DNA of 64,000 bases from Pollenia angustigena (GCA_930367215.1 OV884056.1:285368067-285432066); one strand, 5' to 3'; positions 33,354 to 45,002 are shown, counted from the stretch's first letter. Notes: generated from the letters alone by a model not told the origin. A program made the numbers and translations.

Positions 33354-35316
33354 TACATACATTTCTTTTTTTACTGAATTTTATTTACGTTGTGCCGCCT
33401 TAGTTTTGTCATCTCAATCAATAAAAAAAGACTTCAAACTTTTTTTTTAAATATTGTTAATATTCTTTATGTGCTTCGTTGACATTAAAGGTGATATAAG
33501 TAAATAATTTCTTTAATTAATAAAAAAAAACAAAAGTATTATTTTTATATTTTTTAAATCTTTTTTAATCTTTTTCAAATAAATTTCCCTGGCATTATAA
33601 ATAAAAGTGATGTGACTGAATGTTTTGCCAAGCGAATGAGTTCACAAATCAATAAAAAAAAGCTGAAAAGTATTTAAAAGAAAATTTATAGATCTTCTAT
33701 TTTTGTTAGAAGAATTTATGGAAATTTAATGACATTTTCGCTACAACTAGAAAAAAAAAGCAGTTGCCGCCACTAGTGAGGCCAAAAACACACTATTACA
33801 ATAAAACTGCTGTTCTATTGTTCTAAATAAACTACTACGAGGTGATAATTTCGTAACTAAACATACAATTTTGCTTATCTCTATGAAAAAAAGAGATTTT
33901 TTTTAAATAAATTTGTTCATATCTGTCAATTTTTTTGTAAGATTTTTAAGGTGAGTCATTAATGCCGCATTTTTCTTTTTAAATGTTTATTAAACTTTTA
34001 TCTTTTCAAGGCGAATTCCGTTATACTTTTTTTCTTGGAAAAAATATTAAAAAAAAAATTTACAAAACTTTTTACAAATATAAATTATTTTCTAACGAGT
34101 TTTAAATTGATTTTTATCATTTTTCATAAAATTTTTTCGAATAACTATAGAAAAAAAACAACTGCTCTAGAAAAAGTTATAAACAACCTGACCTAATTTA
34201 ATTACATACAAATGTTCTAGATTTTTTTTGTGCGTGTTTAATCTTAAAAAGATATTCCCATAAATTTTCCCCCATGAATGTCAAATTTAACACCCCGAGT
34301 AGTTAAGAACAAGTGTTATTGTAACTGTTTGTTTGTCTTTTGTATGTCAGTCAGTCAGTTTTTGTTTTCAAGCATGTTCATGCCACCACTGCACCCTCAA
34401 AATAGGTTGAACTCCTTTTATTATCTTTACTGTTATTATCTACAATAGACCTTTAACATTTTTCATTTTTTTTTTATGTAGACAAACAGCGAAACGTTTA
34501 ATTTCCACATTAAGTTTTTTATGTAAATGACATTTCATCTGTCAAAATTTTGACAGTAACAACGCATGCGTGTCAAAAAAAAAAATACCAAAGCAGAAAG
34601 AAAACATGAATGAATTTTAACAAAAAAAAAAACACTTTTCTAATCTAATGTACAGTGCATGATAAAAAATAAGACATGTGACAGTAATTACGTTGTTGTT
34701 GAAAATGAAATCTTGTTATAAACCGAAATTGCTTTAACAATTAAATTTGATGGCGGTCAATCAATGGATAATGTTTATTCTGTTAATTGTCAAAGTTTTT
34801 CAACACAATATTTTGAATAAAAATGAAATATTTTTACAAACTGTTTATTCAGAAATTGTTTGTGTACACTGTACAGTTTGTTTAAAATGACAGCTAAAAC
34901 TTTTATTTAAATAGTGGGTGTAGAATTTGTAAGTTTTATATGGCAAATAATTGTTTTTAATTGCCTTAAAACTAACTTTCAAGTTTTGCAATAATAAATC
35001 TCTTAAATTTGATTTTTTTGCAATTTACGACTGCCAGAATATGGACAAATAAGTGATTTAATAATACAGTTTTTAAAAGAATTTTACTGATAAAGCCTTA
35101 ATTTGTTTGCGGGTATCACTTAATCCTAAACGTGTTTGGTATAGTTATAATAACTTATGTTTTACGAAATCTGGCTACGCATAATATTTTTGTGAACCTC
35201 AGGTTGAAACATCCGTCAGTTATCTTCGTTAAGAGCTATTGTTTTTTTTTTTTTTTTGTCGAAAACTAAGGACAACACACCAAATAGATGTGAAGTTTCT
35301 TATTAGATAGTCAGAC
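33354..35316. other. Gene-free AT-rich stretch
   Basis: Poly-A/T-rich DNA. CTGTCAAAATTTTGACAG near 34539 is a perfect short palindrome. No gene or paired element ends seen. Confidence 0.5.
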
Positions 35317-35375
35317 AAATGCATCTTCATATTAATAATGCCTCACCATCAGAATTGTGACATCAATGTTATAAC

Positions 35376-37918
35376 CAGGGAAACCATAAATATGCAATTG
35401 CATGTTTTTCCTTGTACGACCAATGAAGGCAGAATCAATTTATTTATCCGTTTTAGAGGTTTTTATGAATTTTGGCATCGATTTGTTAGTGCATATTTTT
35501 GCATATTTTACCGTTTGCAGCTTTTTTTTTGCATAATTTAGTTTAAAGAGCCTTTTTGCATTATTTTTTAGGTTTATAGTGCATATTTTGCCTTTTTAAG
35601 GCATATTTTGTAAATATTAAATTTTTTTTAGATGCCTACAGAAAGAAGCTTTCGCAGCAAATAAAATTTTTTTTTTTTAGATCTGTTACTTCAATTTCGA
35701 CATCTACATTTAATTTTTACTCTAAAATTGTAAGACAAAGCAGGTTGTCAATTAGGATAAATGTTATGCACAGGGTTGCCGTTGGAAATTGTTGAAAAGG
35801 GTCACAAAAAGGGGATTTTCCAGAAAAATGGGTCAAAACAGGGTATTTCAATAAAAAAAAGGGTCAAGTTTTTTATAAGCAGTATTTCCCATTTAAATGA
35901 ACATAATAAGACCAAGTTTTTTATAAGCAAACAAAAAAATAATATTTCAGGTAGGAAGAACTCAAAAAACTTAATTTTTTTATGGAATGCTCTGTCCTGT
36001 TTTTAACACCTGACAAAAAGTTTATTCTTTATCATTATAGCTAATGTCATTTAGCGATGTCAAATAAATTTAAGTGTTTGTTTTAAATTTTGCAATCGTT
36101 CGCGAATTGTAACCATTTTCTCGATTAAAGCGATTTTTTCCTGTAAGTGTCAGATTTTTTAAAGCTTTTACGATTTTAATAAATATTAGTCTTTGCTATC
36201 ATACCGCTTTTACCAAATATTTGGGAATATCCGCTAATTTAGCAATTTTTACCTCTTGTTTTCATTCCTGTTAGGGCACTCTCAACACTGTCGATTCAAA
36301 AGGGGGCGAAAAGTTCAATACCTTTTGCCATTTTTAAGGGCGAATTGTTTTGAATAAAACATGATACTCTTTAAGAGAGCAAAACACCAAATTGCATTTT
36401 GTTTTAATAAAATGTCAAATTTTTGTTTTGAAAAGAAACCATCGTAAAAAATAACAAATATGTATATGAGTTATGTTTGCTTTTAGGGAAATTGTACTTT
36501 ACTATCAAAAATCAAGGAGAAGAAAGCATGTATTTGTAAGTTTATACTTTGAGTCTGTTCCATATCAAGCAATGCTTATTTCGAAAACATTTGTTTAGCA
36601 CTTCAGTTCCGCAGTGTTGACAAAAAACAAAATGTGAGAGCTATTTCCAAAAAAGGGTCAAAAAGTGTCACAAAATACGTGATAATGATACAAAAGTATA
36701 ATATAAAAAAAGGGTCATAAAAGGTATCAACACCGTCGAAAAAGGGTCAAATTGATACTTTAGTATCACAACGGTAACGCTGGTTATGCAATTTGTATCC
36801 AGACCAATCTTTTAGTATTCCGATCAACTCAGAATCACTTTTTAAAGTGATCTAACGATTGATATCAAATGTTTTATCAATTTGATGTCAAAAATAAACT
36901 TGGCAATACTAAAGCGAAAAATAAATGTATGTAATCCTTAAAAATGGCGATTTAAGTTACATTTTTTACTTTGTGGTTACATGTGTTTTACTATTAAAAA
37001 TAAATTTTAATATAAAGTGAACAGCTTATTTCTTGTGAAAAATAAAAATTATTTGTGAGTAATTACAATGATTAAGAATACAAAAAAAAAAAGGAAAATA
37101 AAAAGGGAAAGTGAAGAAAGTTTGTTGAACGATCGCGGTGCTACAAACCTCAAAATAAAAGGGAGCCAAGTAGTTTGTCTTTACAAGAATTAGAGGACGG
37201 AAAGAATATTATTTCATCTTTTAGCTATGGTGCCTAATGTTTATCTCACAGTTTATTTAAATAAATAATAAATTTAAATTAAAAAAAAATAAAATATTTT
37301 TATTTATATTCCACATTGTTTTATAATCCACATTTGAAAAACATTTGAGAATTACGTTTGAAAGCAAGTTGAAAATAAAGCCATTTTTCAATTTGAAAAT
37401 AATTTCCCCTTTTTTTGAGAACGCTATGATTTTCAAATCATTATCAAACGTTTGTCTTTTGAGAAAACTTATGATTTCAAATCATTTTCAATTTGAAATC
37501 AAACCTCCGTGTTTGTTGGGCAAAGTCTATGCAAATGGTGAGAATCGGTCTATAATTTCACATGCTCAAAGCTCCCATCCTTAAATAGCTTTAACTTCCT
37601 TTTAAATGTTAACATTTGTTAACAATTTAGCGACCGTACCTAAAATCCCTTTAAAGCCCATATGGATGTTAATATCTAGATAATATTCGGCGCAAACATC
37701 ACCTAAATTAATTTTAACCTAATATGGGCTTAAGCGATAATATTTTTAGGTTTTTTTTTTAAATTTTTATATTCAATTGTTGAATATTGTGTCTTCATAT
37801 GAGAAATTTTTAATTTTTAATGCATATTTTTAACATTTTTCAGGGCATATTTTCGGGTTTTTACTGCATATTTAATGCGCATAAAACGTGTTTTTAGAGC
37901 ATATTTCTGGTTTCCCTG
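35376..37918. mobile_element. hAT element, family CAGGGAAACC, copy 2 (long)
   Basis: Ends CAGGGAAACCATAAATATGC and (reversed) CAGGGAAACCAGAAATATGC, flanked by a perfect 8-bp duplication GTTATAAC (35368-35375 and 37919-37926). Interior GCATATTTTG-type words match copy 1 at 7859-8611, and the segment CTCTAAAAT.....GACAAAGCAGGTTGTC is shared. Contains a nested hAT of another family. No intact transposase is visible. Confidence 0.95.
35771..36781. mobile_element. Nested hAT MITE, CAGSGTTRCCGTTG ends
   Basis: Ends CAGGGTTGCCGTTGGAAAT and (reversed) CAGCGTTACCGTTGTGATAC, flanked by a perfect 8-bp duplication GTTATGCA (35763-35770 and 36782-36789). The interior is dense in AAAAGGGTCA words near both ends. 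Copy 1 of the host element (7859-8611) lacks it, which confirms insertion. The 81-codon frame at 35761-36006 translates the subterminal repeats and is not a gene. Confidence 0.95.
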
Positions 37919-37997
37919 GTTATAACAAATGGCATCAATCACATCAATCCAATGGCGAACGTCATCATCAACATTTCTCATATTTTATGCGTCATCT

Positions 37998-39302
37998 ATG
38001 CTCCCAATAAAAAATTGTGCAGGTTTGTAAGGGAGAAATGTAAAGCTGGGATCACACGATTGCCGCAAATGCGCCAATATGGGACAATTTTGATTGTGCT
38101 TTATTGACGCACAATAAAGAAATTGCACCAATCAAATATTCTGAAATCACACAATTGCCCTGTTTTATACAAATTAAATTGCCGCTAGTTGGTACAAAGC
38201 GAAATGGGTACAATAATTGCCGCAGCACAGTCACACGATTGTTCTTACTTGACAACTATGAAAACAGCTGTTGTGGTACCTTTTATACAATTTTTTGTTG
38301 AATAGTTTTATTTGAAATATTTTAAGAAAAATGTATGAAATTCCAAAAATGAACAGTCTGTTCAACAATTTCGAATGTTAACGTAATAGAAAATTTGTAT
38401 GAAATAATAAAATTTAAATAATATTATTTAAATATCGGTAACTAAATTCTGCAACTTTATTAATTTAACTACCGATATCGATTAGTAAAGAAAAATCTCG
38501 GATACTTTAACAAATTTTTTATTCTCGTTTTCAAGTTAACAAACATTTTCTTTAAGAAATATCAACGACAAATATCTGTAAAATAAATAATAATTAGTTT
38601 TATTTATTAAAATGAATAATAAATAAATACATATTTATCTTCATTACTTGCTAAAGGAAACACAAAAACGTAAAATTTATCAAAAAAAAGCCAAAAATTG
38701 GCGCGTATTGTGTTGTTTGATTGCCGCACAAGAAGACAATAAATATTGGTGCATTTTTGTTATTTTTATTGACGCGCGGTTGCATAGCAAACAGTCACAC
38801 GATTGCCGCACCAGGGTTGCATTTGATTGGTAAAAGTAAGCACAATATTGTCCTCGATTGGTACATGAGCCAATTGGTTGTGCAGTCACACGATTGGTGT
38901 ATTTAAAAGTGTGAAAATTGGTGTATTGCGGCAATCGTGTGATCCCAGCTTAAGAGTTTCGCTTACAATCTCGCTTACGGAAGGCATGAATTGTATATGG
39001 TGAGTTCCCACTTTGAAGCAATACATTTTTGACACAAAAAACGCTTTACTCAACACATATAAAAACTAGTGAACGTAGCATCAGCTTTACACACTAAATG
39101 TTTTTTTACAGTTATTTTTTAGTATTCTCCCTTACAAACCTGCTTCGCAGTAAGGGAATGCCGTGGCACTTGAAATGTTGAGAGTGCTTTCACTTACTTA
39201 GTTGTATCTCTGTATGTCTTATTGCGTAGCGCATAATTGTGCGCTTATCTTTTAAATGTCCCATTAGTGCTTCGCAAAATGATAAAAATGTGTATTGGGC
39301 TA
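37998..39302. mobile_element. Insertion with inner inverted repeat GCAGGTTTGTAAGGGAGA
   Basis: Absent from the paralogue at 47302-48000. Near its left side GCAGGTTTGTAAGGGAGA (38021-38038) and near its right side the exact reverse complement (39126-39143) form an 18-bp inverted repeat. The outermost CTCCCAATA/TATTGGGCT are short possible termini. It contains the PIF/Harbinger-like element 38044-38950. The class is not assigned. Confidence 0.55.
38044..38950. mobile_element. PIF/Harbinger-like non-autonomous element, TAA duplication
   Basis: A perfect inverted repeat of 25 bp begins AGCTGGGATCACACGATTGC, flanked by TAA on both sides (38041-38043 and 38951-38953). A 3-bp TWA duplication suggests PIF/Harbinger (inference). 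The end motif CACACGATTG is repeated inside, at about 38231, 38798 and 38887, giving multiple potential transposase-binding sites. Overlapping frames at 38648-38934 are mirror translations of these repeats. Confidence 0.88.
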
Positions 39303-39901
39303 TAACAACAGTGATATCAATTCGATGCCACATTTTGTGTATTATTAACTGTATTTTCATGTTTGAAAAGTGAAATAAGAATCGAAAACTCCCAAATTCT
39401 ATTTGTTTAAATTATTTTGTTAAATTGATCAAATTTTAAAAGTAGAATGATTACGAAAACTATATCGGGCATGTTGCTGGTGTCATATAGTGGAGGGTTC
39501 TTCTGTATAAAAAGGGCGGAATACAACAAAAGTGAAACAAACATGTGTAACGGGTAAGTAAATAATAATATTCTCTTAAGTCAATCCCTTAAGACTTAAG
39601 CCAATCCCAATGATTCAATTTAATGGCAGTTTGTCATTTAATTGAGTCTAATGAGCTCTTTCTCCGATGTAACTGAGTCATCGCATTGCTGACATTTTTT
39701 ATTAAACTGACTCTGATTCGTAATTTCTGTGATGCCGATGTGTCATTCCATTGATGACATAATTGCACCTAATGACAATTCGGCCAGGTGATGTTAAGGC
39801 TGACATCGCTATGATGAAAAGTGGCATGGGGCCAAACACGAAGACACTTGTCATAGTACCGATGTCAAAATACATCAGCGTTATGACGCCTTTTCTATCA
39901 G

Positions 39902-40119
39902 TGTATAAACAAATTTGCAAGCTTTGTTTAAAAAATTTTCTATTGTTGACTTTTTAACGGGATTGAAAAGCAAAAACCAAATCATAAAGAATGGAAATTT
40001 GGTAAGAAATAAGACTAAGTTCTCATGGTTCAATAAAAGGTAGATAAACTCCGTATGGTTAAACGTTGTAAAATGTGGTTTTTTACGAAAGTTGGACTTA
40101 GGAGATTTGGAGCTGATGC
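39902..40119. other. Short spacer
   Basis: AT-rich DNA between two mobile elements; nothing else seen. Confidence 0.4.
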
Positions 40120-40869
40120 ACTGGTATCAGTGATGTTATAAACTTTTTTGAAAATTCCTTACGCAACCCGTAAAAAATCCCTATTTTTCCCTACGCGTTA
40201 AAAGATTTGTCTCTACAAAAATACCTAAAACTTTTAAATGATTAAATATAAATACAAATAAGATCATTTGTATTAATGTATATACATTTTATTTAAAGTT
40301 GTTCCCAGCAAGCATTTCAGCGATCATTTTTGTAAAAATAACCTAAATGAGTATTCTCAGATCACTTTTGATGATTAAAAACTGATTTATCACTTGATCA
40401 ATGAAGCTCAAAAATTGTTTTCAATTAATGAAAATCAAAAAATTAAAACGAGAACCCGATAACTTTTGTTTGGTTCTAAAATAAAATTTGTTCAAAACAT
40501 CAATAGCCATAATGGTGCTGCTTTTATCAGAGAAAAAAATTCAAAAATATGACGATAAAAATGATTTAAAATATAATCAAAAACTACCCAGCAAAAACTT
40601 GGTAATGACTTTCCATTACTGAACAACTTACTTTTCAATGACTACTTCATACCATCTGCATTACATAGAAGTAGTTTGGTAATGGCTGACATATAATCAG
40701 ATACCTAAGTACTTGTGTATGAGTTGATTAACGAAATTTATAATTCATTTGTAATAATATGCATCTACGGTTGAAGTTTTTTCAAATCTAATACAAATTG
40801 ATTTAAAATATTTGTTCTAACAATTTGTTTTTTTTTTTTTTAATATAAATAAAAAACAATTTGTAATAA

Positions 40870-41135
40870 ATATTCAACATTTTTCATTTTTCGAATTTAT
40901 TCTATGAGCTAAATTTCAGTTATGTATTTTATAAAGCTTTTTTGTAATAGTTCTATTCCTACAATTTTTCAGAAATGACTTTATACACTACCAGACTAGT
41001 GTATAATAGTCTGGTAGTGTATAAAGTCATTTCTGAAAAATTGTAGGAATAGAACTATTACAAAAAAGCTTTATAAAATACATAACTGAAATTTAGCTCA
41101 TAGAATAAATTCGAAAAATGAAAAATGTTGAATAT
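40870..41135. repeat. Perfect 266-bp palindrome (129-bp arms, 8-bp centre)
   Basis: Arms 40870-40998 and 41007-41135 are exact reverse complements by base-by-base comparison, separated by AGTGTATA. The arms begin ATATTCAACATTTTTCATTT. Surrounding repeats are diverged, so perfect arms suggest recent origin, gene conversion, or a fold-back artefact in the assembly. Confidence 0.97.
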
Positions 41136-41305
41136 AATATAAAGTTACCTTCGGAAGGAAATAAGTCCCAGTTTCTATTTGTAATAAATTTTAATATGAA
41201 AAATTTGTAAGCGAGGGTGGTAAGTAGTTGCCTCCAATAATTTAATCTCATGTTTACGCTCTTAATTGAGTAAAAAACATCGTTTTTTTATACAAAAACT
41301 ACACT

Positions 41306-41505
41306 GCCCCGGTAGACTAGCTGGTAGTGAGCTAGTCTATCAGCACCGAGGTTGCGCGATCGAATCGCACCAGAGACAGAAAAAAAAAATAACAAATAAA
41401 ACAAAGTAAAATAATATAAGAAAAAATAGAAAAAAAAAACATAAAGTAAAGTAAAATAAAATAAGAAAAAATAGAAAAAAAATAATTAAAAAAAAAAAAA
41501 TAAAA
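41306..41505 (+). mobile_element. tRNA-derived SINE candidate, copy 2, with long A-rich tail
   Basis: The head GCCCCGGTAGACTAGCTGGT...GAGCTAGTCTATCAGCACCG matches copy 1 at 4844. The B-box region is eroded (GCGATCGAATCGC instead of GGGTTCAATTCCC). It is followed from 41380 by about 125 bp of A-rich sequence with repeated AAAATAGAAAAAA and AAAGTAAAATAA words. A 65-codon minus frame here is just the translated A-tract. Confidence 0.65.
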
Positions 41506-42556
41506 TCATGACATGTTAGTTGTAATTTTGGTGACATCGAAGTAATAACTTATTTAAGTCCCTATTTGTAAGCGAATGTGGTAATGACTTATTTAACTCC
41601 CTATTTGTAAGCGAGGGTGGTAAGTACTTGCCTCCAATGACATCACCGTGTTAAAATAATGAGTTAAAATGCCAATGTATAAGTAGTGAAGAGTCGTTAT
41701 ATTAGCTTTTTAACTCATTACTTTGCAATGTAAGTTTTTGCTGGGTACATAAGTATATATGTATATAATTTACGATTGAAAAACAATACCAAAAATAAAA
41801 TTATTATAAAAACAACAATTAAATTGGGATCAGAAAATCACAAATGATTATTTGATGTGATTCATTGGATTCACAACGAGAGTATCATTTATATTCGAAA
41901 AAGTGATAGAAATTCACTTAAAATCACATTATGTTCTTTTGGATTTTGTTTAGATACTAGAAAAATAAATTGGTTGCCCGTATCATTTGTACAGGTGTAA
42001 GGATACCATTTTTATTTAAATAAGTTTTGGTACACTGGAAGGTAATACAATTTTTACACTCGTCTTGTAAAAGAGCGGATTATGCAAATTGAAGATTTCT
42101 TTCCTTTGCGCAAACACATCAGTGATGATATAAAAAATCATTTCGCTATTTGTAATGGCATTTGGCAGTGATAATTGAAAGTTATCTTCATTCAAAATTG
42201 TAATTTTGGTGACCTTAATTCAAAACTTTTTGATACCCATCTTTTACAAATTGCGTATTTATTGTTCTGGAAAATTTATTTCAAAAGATCTCCATTCTTG
42301 TAAAAGCGATTTTCTCATATTAACGTTAAAATCAAAGCTGAAATGACGGCAAGCGACGACTCAAAGAAATTAAGCAATTTTAAATGTTGCCGTATTAACA
42401 ATTTTATTTGTATTCTATGTTCGCTACATTATTCAAAAGTCCCTACATTTTAATGATTTCAAAAAATCTGTCCTTTTTTCCCTGCGGCTATTTTTATTAG
42501 AAGAAAGTCTCTACCAATAGGGATTTTTCCCTACGTATAACATCACTGACTGGTAT

Positions 42557-43327
42557 ATAGATTTTTACAAAATTATAATGACGCTTAGAAATCTTGACAG
42601 AACATAGGGACAATTCGCTCTGTCAAACTTTCTTAGTGCCATTTATCATAGCACACAATTACAGGGGCTCGATGTCAAGAACAAAAAAGTAGTCCTCTTA
42701 ATCTAATTGCATTTCGGCTGAGGGCGCCTTAACAGTGTTAGAACAAAAAATTTTAAAGCATTTATTAAAAAATACTTTAAAGAAATATAGGCACAATTCA
42801 CGGCTTGCTACTGTACATCTTGCAGGTCTTATAAATAATTAATTAATTAAAGGCACGACAACAACACAATGCATACGTATAACATTTACTATGTTCACGC
42901 CAACCAGAATAGTTAAATTTAAAATATATGCATTTTGTTGTTGTCGTGTTTTAAGTCAATATTAAGAGGACCTACAAGATGCACAAGTTCTACAATAGCA
43001 AATCCTGAATTCCGCTATGACGAATTTAACAACAATCGAGTCGTTGTGTACTAGCGTTTTTCATACTGGATTACACGGGACAAAAATCCCAGGATCCCGC
43101 CCATATTTCGGGGGAAAAACCCGGAAAATTGGTGCGGAAATTTTTTTTATTTAATATTGGCAATAATTAGTTTTGCGGGTTATTTATTGAACTGTTTATG
43201 GTTTTTAATCCAAATTTTGTTATTTTCATTAGGCTTAAGTTCATGGAATTAAATATTCATCAAATTATTTTTATGAAGAAAGGAATTTTAAAACATGAAA
43301 TGAATTAAAATTGATTGATCATTTTTC
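42557..43327. other. Gene-free stretch with one hairpin element
   Basis: Apart from the inverted repeat at 42795-43011 and a GC-rich patch near 43075-43130 (ATCCCAGGATCCCG, CGGGGGAAAAACCCGG, like the subterminal words of the 27834 hAT), I see nothing. Confidence 0.5.
42795..43011. mobile_element. MITE-like inverted repeat
   Basis: AATTCACGGCTTGCTACTGT and the reversed right end AATTCAGGATTTGCTATTGT pair imperfectly. Closer in, CATCTTGCAGGTC/GACCTACAAGATG and CACGACAACAACACAATGCAT-like arms pair again. About 217 bp, no coding. Confidence 0.6.
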
Positions 43328-43455
43328 ATTCTTGACTGAACTCGGAATCGAACCCAGGTTTTTGCGAACAGGTTGCTCTGACGTTTCGATTGTAACCACA
43401 CAATCTCCTTAGAGGGGTTTGCCGTTTAACACTCACCGCAATTGAAGACGGCTGG
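43328..43455 (-). mobile_element. Second SINE-like family, minus-strand copy
   Basis: On the minus strand it reads ...GGGTTCGATTCC (B-box consensus) then GAGTTCAGTCAAGAAT. The upstream part keeps a TGGTTACAATCGAAACGTC-like phrase. The plus-strand relative at 51540-51730 shares TGGTTGTTCTCGAAAC, a B-box-like GAGTTCGAGCCC and GTTCAGTCAAGAAT. A-box and ends are not clear. Confidence 0.5.
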
Positions 43456-44050
43456 CAGTCAATAGTCAAACATCAATCTTTAAACCGAATGGTATTTTAA
43501 CCTTGCTAGATCGAAATTTGTCTTGAATGATTTAATTGATTTTTATGTTCTTTCTTAACTCTGTTTTTTCGAACTTTTTTACAAGAATTCTTTTTGAAGT
43601 CCAAAGTACATTTTTGGCAAATTTACTGCTGACATAATTGAAAATACGTTATGTCAAGAAGAAGATGTAAATTCAAATCCGATAAGTAAGGCAATGTTTT
43701 ATACTCTGAATTTTCGAACTAGTAAAAGAAGAGTAGTAAAAAAGTACACTATTAAAATTTTTTTTTAAGACACATTTTTATTTTATAATTACGAAAAAAA
43801 TTGTTGGCCCTTTCTTCAAAAAATTTAATGATCTTATGTGCAGAACAGCTATATAATAGACTTTTTGGATTCGATTATGAAAATGCAGTAAATACTATTT
43901 CTGTAAGAGATGATGACAGAAGTAAAGAATTAACACTTCAGGAAACTTTGAATGCAGCAATTAGTAAAAAAAAAATAATAAAGAAAATACTTCCATTTAG
44001 TTTTACTCCGCATCAGATAATACATTTAGTATCGATAAAATTTGAGATAG
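43456..44050. other. Gene-free stretch
   Basis: AT-rich DNA. A frame at 43801-44058 (85 codons) includes LGFDYENAVNTISVRDD-like sequence without internal low complexity, but I recognise no family and it opens without an ATG at the first codon; left uncalled. Confidence 0.4.
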
Positions 44051-44203
44051 AACTGTAACTCTCGCGTCGAGAAACTTTTCGATTGAAATGTAAGAAATGA
44101 AACAAAAGTGCCATCAATTGAAATTATTCTCCAATTTACAGTAAAAGTGTGTTTGTAAAATTGTTGTGCGAAAGTTCCCGCATTGAACTGTCAAATAAAC
44201 TCA

Positions 44204-44466
44204 GTCTGAGTTTATACGGCTCATGTCTTATTGACAAGATTCTTCCTTTTTCTTCTTTGATCATGAATTGGCGTTCAAATGAATCATGTCATGTTGACGA
44301 CATGTTTTTTATTTTGTTTTATTTGATATTGAAAACAAAAACAAAATTAAACAACGAATATGAAAGCAAAACGTAAAGACAGTACATGCATATGTGTACT
44401 CGTTTCTTTTTCCCTCGTCCCTCTCACCTATAAAGCAGCAATCTTGTCAATAAGACATGAACACAG
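44204..44466. mobile_element. MITE with ACTCA flanks, proven by an empty site
   Basis: TCATGTCTTATTGACAAGAT (44221) recurs exactly, reversed, at 44440-44460. ACTCA flanks both ends (44199-44203 and 44467-44471), whereas the paralogue near 15080 reads AAACTCACGAATAAAA with one ACTCA. A short frame at 44149-44376 crosses the insertion boundary and is not a gene. Confidence 0.85.
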
Positions 44467-44764
44467 ACTCACGAATAAAAATCGGTTGAGAAAAAAATTT
44501 ATTAAAACTGAAAAATCCAATGAATAATAACACGGAGGAGGTAATTTTTTTATTTTTGTCCGATTTCTTTATTGTTTAATTATTTTACTTTTAAAATTTT
44601 TAAATTTTGAAAATATACGAATGTTTTCAAAGCCATTTTGTAAAAAACAAAGCATTTAACTCGCACTCTACATTATTTTGTATAGCCAACGGTGGTATTT
44701 TCGCCGCCGTCATTGTACATTTAATAACTTTAATAAATGTTGGTCGCCGTCAATGATATGTGTA

Positions 44765-45002
44765 CCCTGCAAATAAAATTGGACCACCTGGTCCATTTTG
44801 ATAAAAATTGAGTATACCATGGAGTAGTTTTAAATCTACTCCTTAGTAGTCCAAAGGTGGGTTATATGTTCCTCACCTAGGGCATCGCAATGTTAAATAG
44901 ACCATGTTTTTTCCATACGTTTGGGTTACTTTTGGACTAGTCCTAGTCCCTTGTGGGCTACTCTTTACACGCGTGTTTGGACTGGTCCTATTATTTGCAG
45001 GG
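44765..45002. mobile_element. TA-flanked MITE, CCCTGCAAATAA ends (duplicated at 45751-45988)
   Basis: Ends CCCTGCAAATAAAATTGGAC and (reversed) CCCTGCAAATAATAGGACCA, with TA outside each. The interior repeats GGACTAGTCC-type half palindromes. The paralogue at 14922-15514 has no such block at the equivalent place (near 15355). Confidence 0.85.

Larger units (their letters stand above)
35317..39901 (+). mobile_element. Dispersed repeat (copy 1), split by large insertions
   Basis: The outer parts match 47302-48000: 35317-35375, 37927-37997 and about 39303-39901 align in order with that ~700-bp copy. Examples: AATGCATCTTCATATTAAT, GTGACATCAATGTTA, ACAAATGGCATCAAT, TCAATTCGATGCCACATTTT, AACGGGTAAGTAAATAATAA and a right end TTATGACGCCTTTTCTATCA. 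The uninterrupted copy is thus an empty site for the hAT at 35376-37918 and for the insertion at about 37998-39302. The repeat itself is rich in TGTCAT/ATGACA words; its termini pair only weakly. Confidence 0.85.
40587..41745. mobile_element. TA-flanked element, CCCAGCAAAAACTT ends
   Basis: Ends CCCAGCAAAAACTTGGTAAT and (reversed) CCCAGCAAAAACTTACATTG, with TA directly outside each. A Tc1/mariner-type duplication is likely. Contents: a perfect palindrome (40870-41135), a SINE head with a long A-rich tail (41306-41505) and two or three GTAAGCGAGGGTGGTAAGTA repeats (41205, 41570, 41606). Confidence 0.82.
40128..42548. mobile_element. hAT element, CAGTGATGTTATA ends
   Basis: Ends CAGTGATGTTATAAAC and (reversed) CAGTGATGTTATACGTAGGG, flanked by a perfect 8-bp duplication ACTGGTAT (40120-40127 and 42549-42556). 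Subterminal TTCCCTA words occur near both ends. The interior holds a TA-flanked element (40587-41745). The segment 42145-42245 has been copied into the duplication junction near 45.4 kb. No transposase domain recognised. Confidence 0.94.

Noticed and set aside
35761..36006. 81-codon frame
   Set aside because: It starts in the target duplication of a hAT MITE and translates its subterminal AAAAGGGTCA repeats.
41340..41537. 65-codon minus-strand frame rich in F and L
   Set aside because: It is the A-rich SINE tail read backwards.
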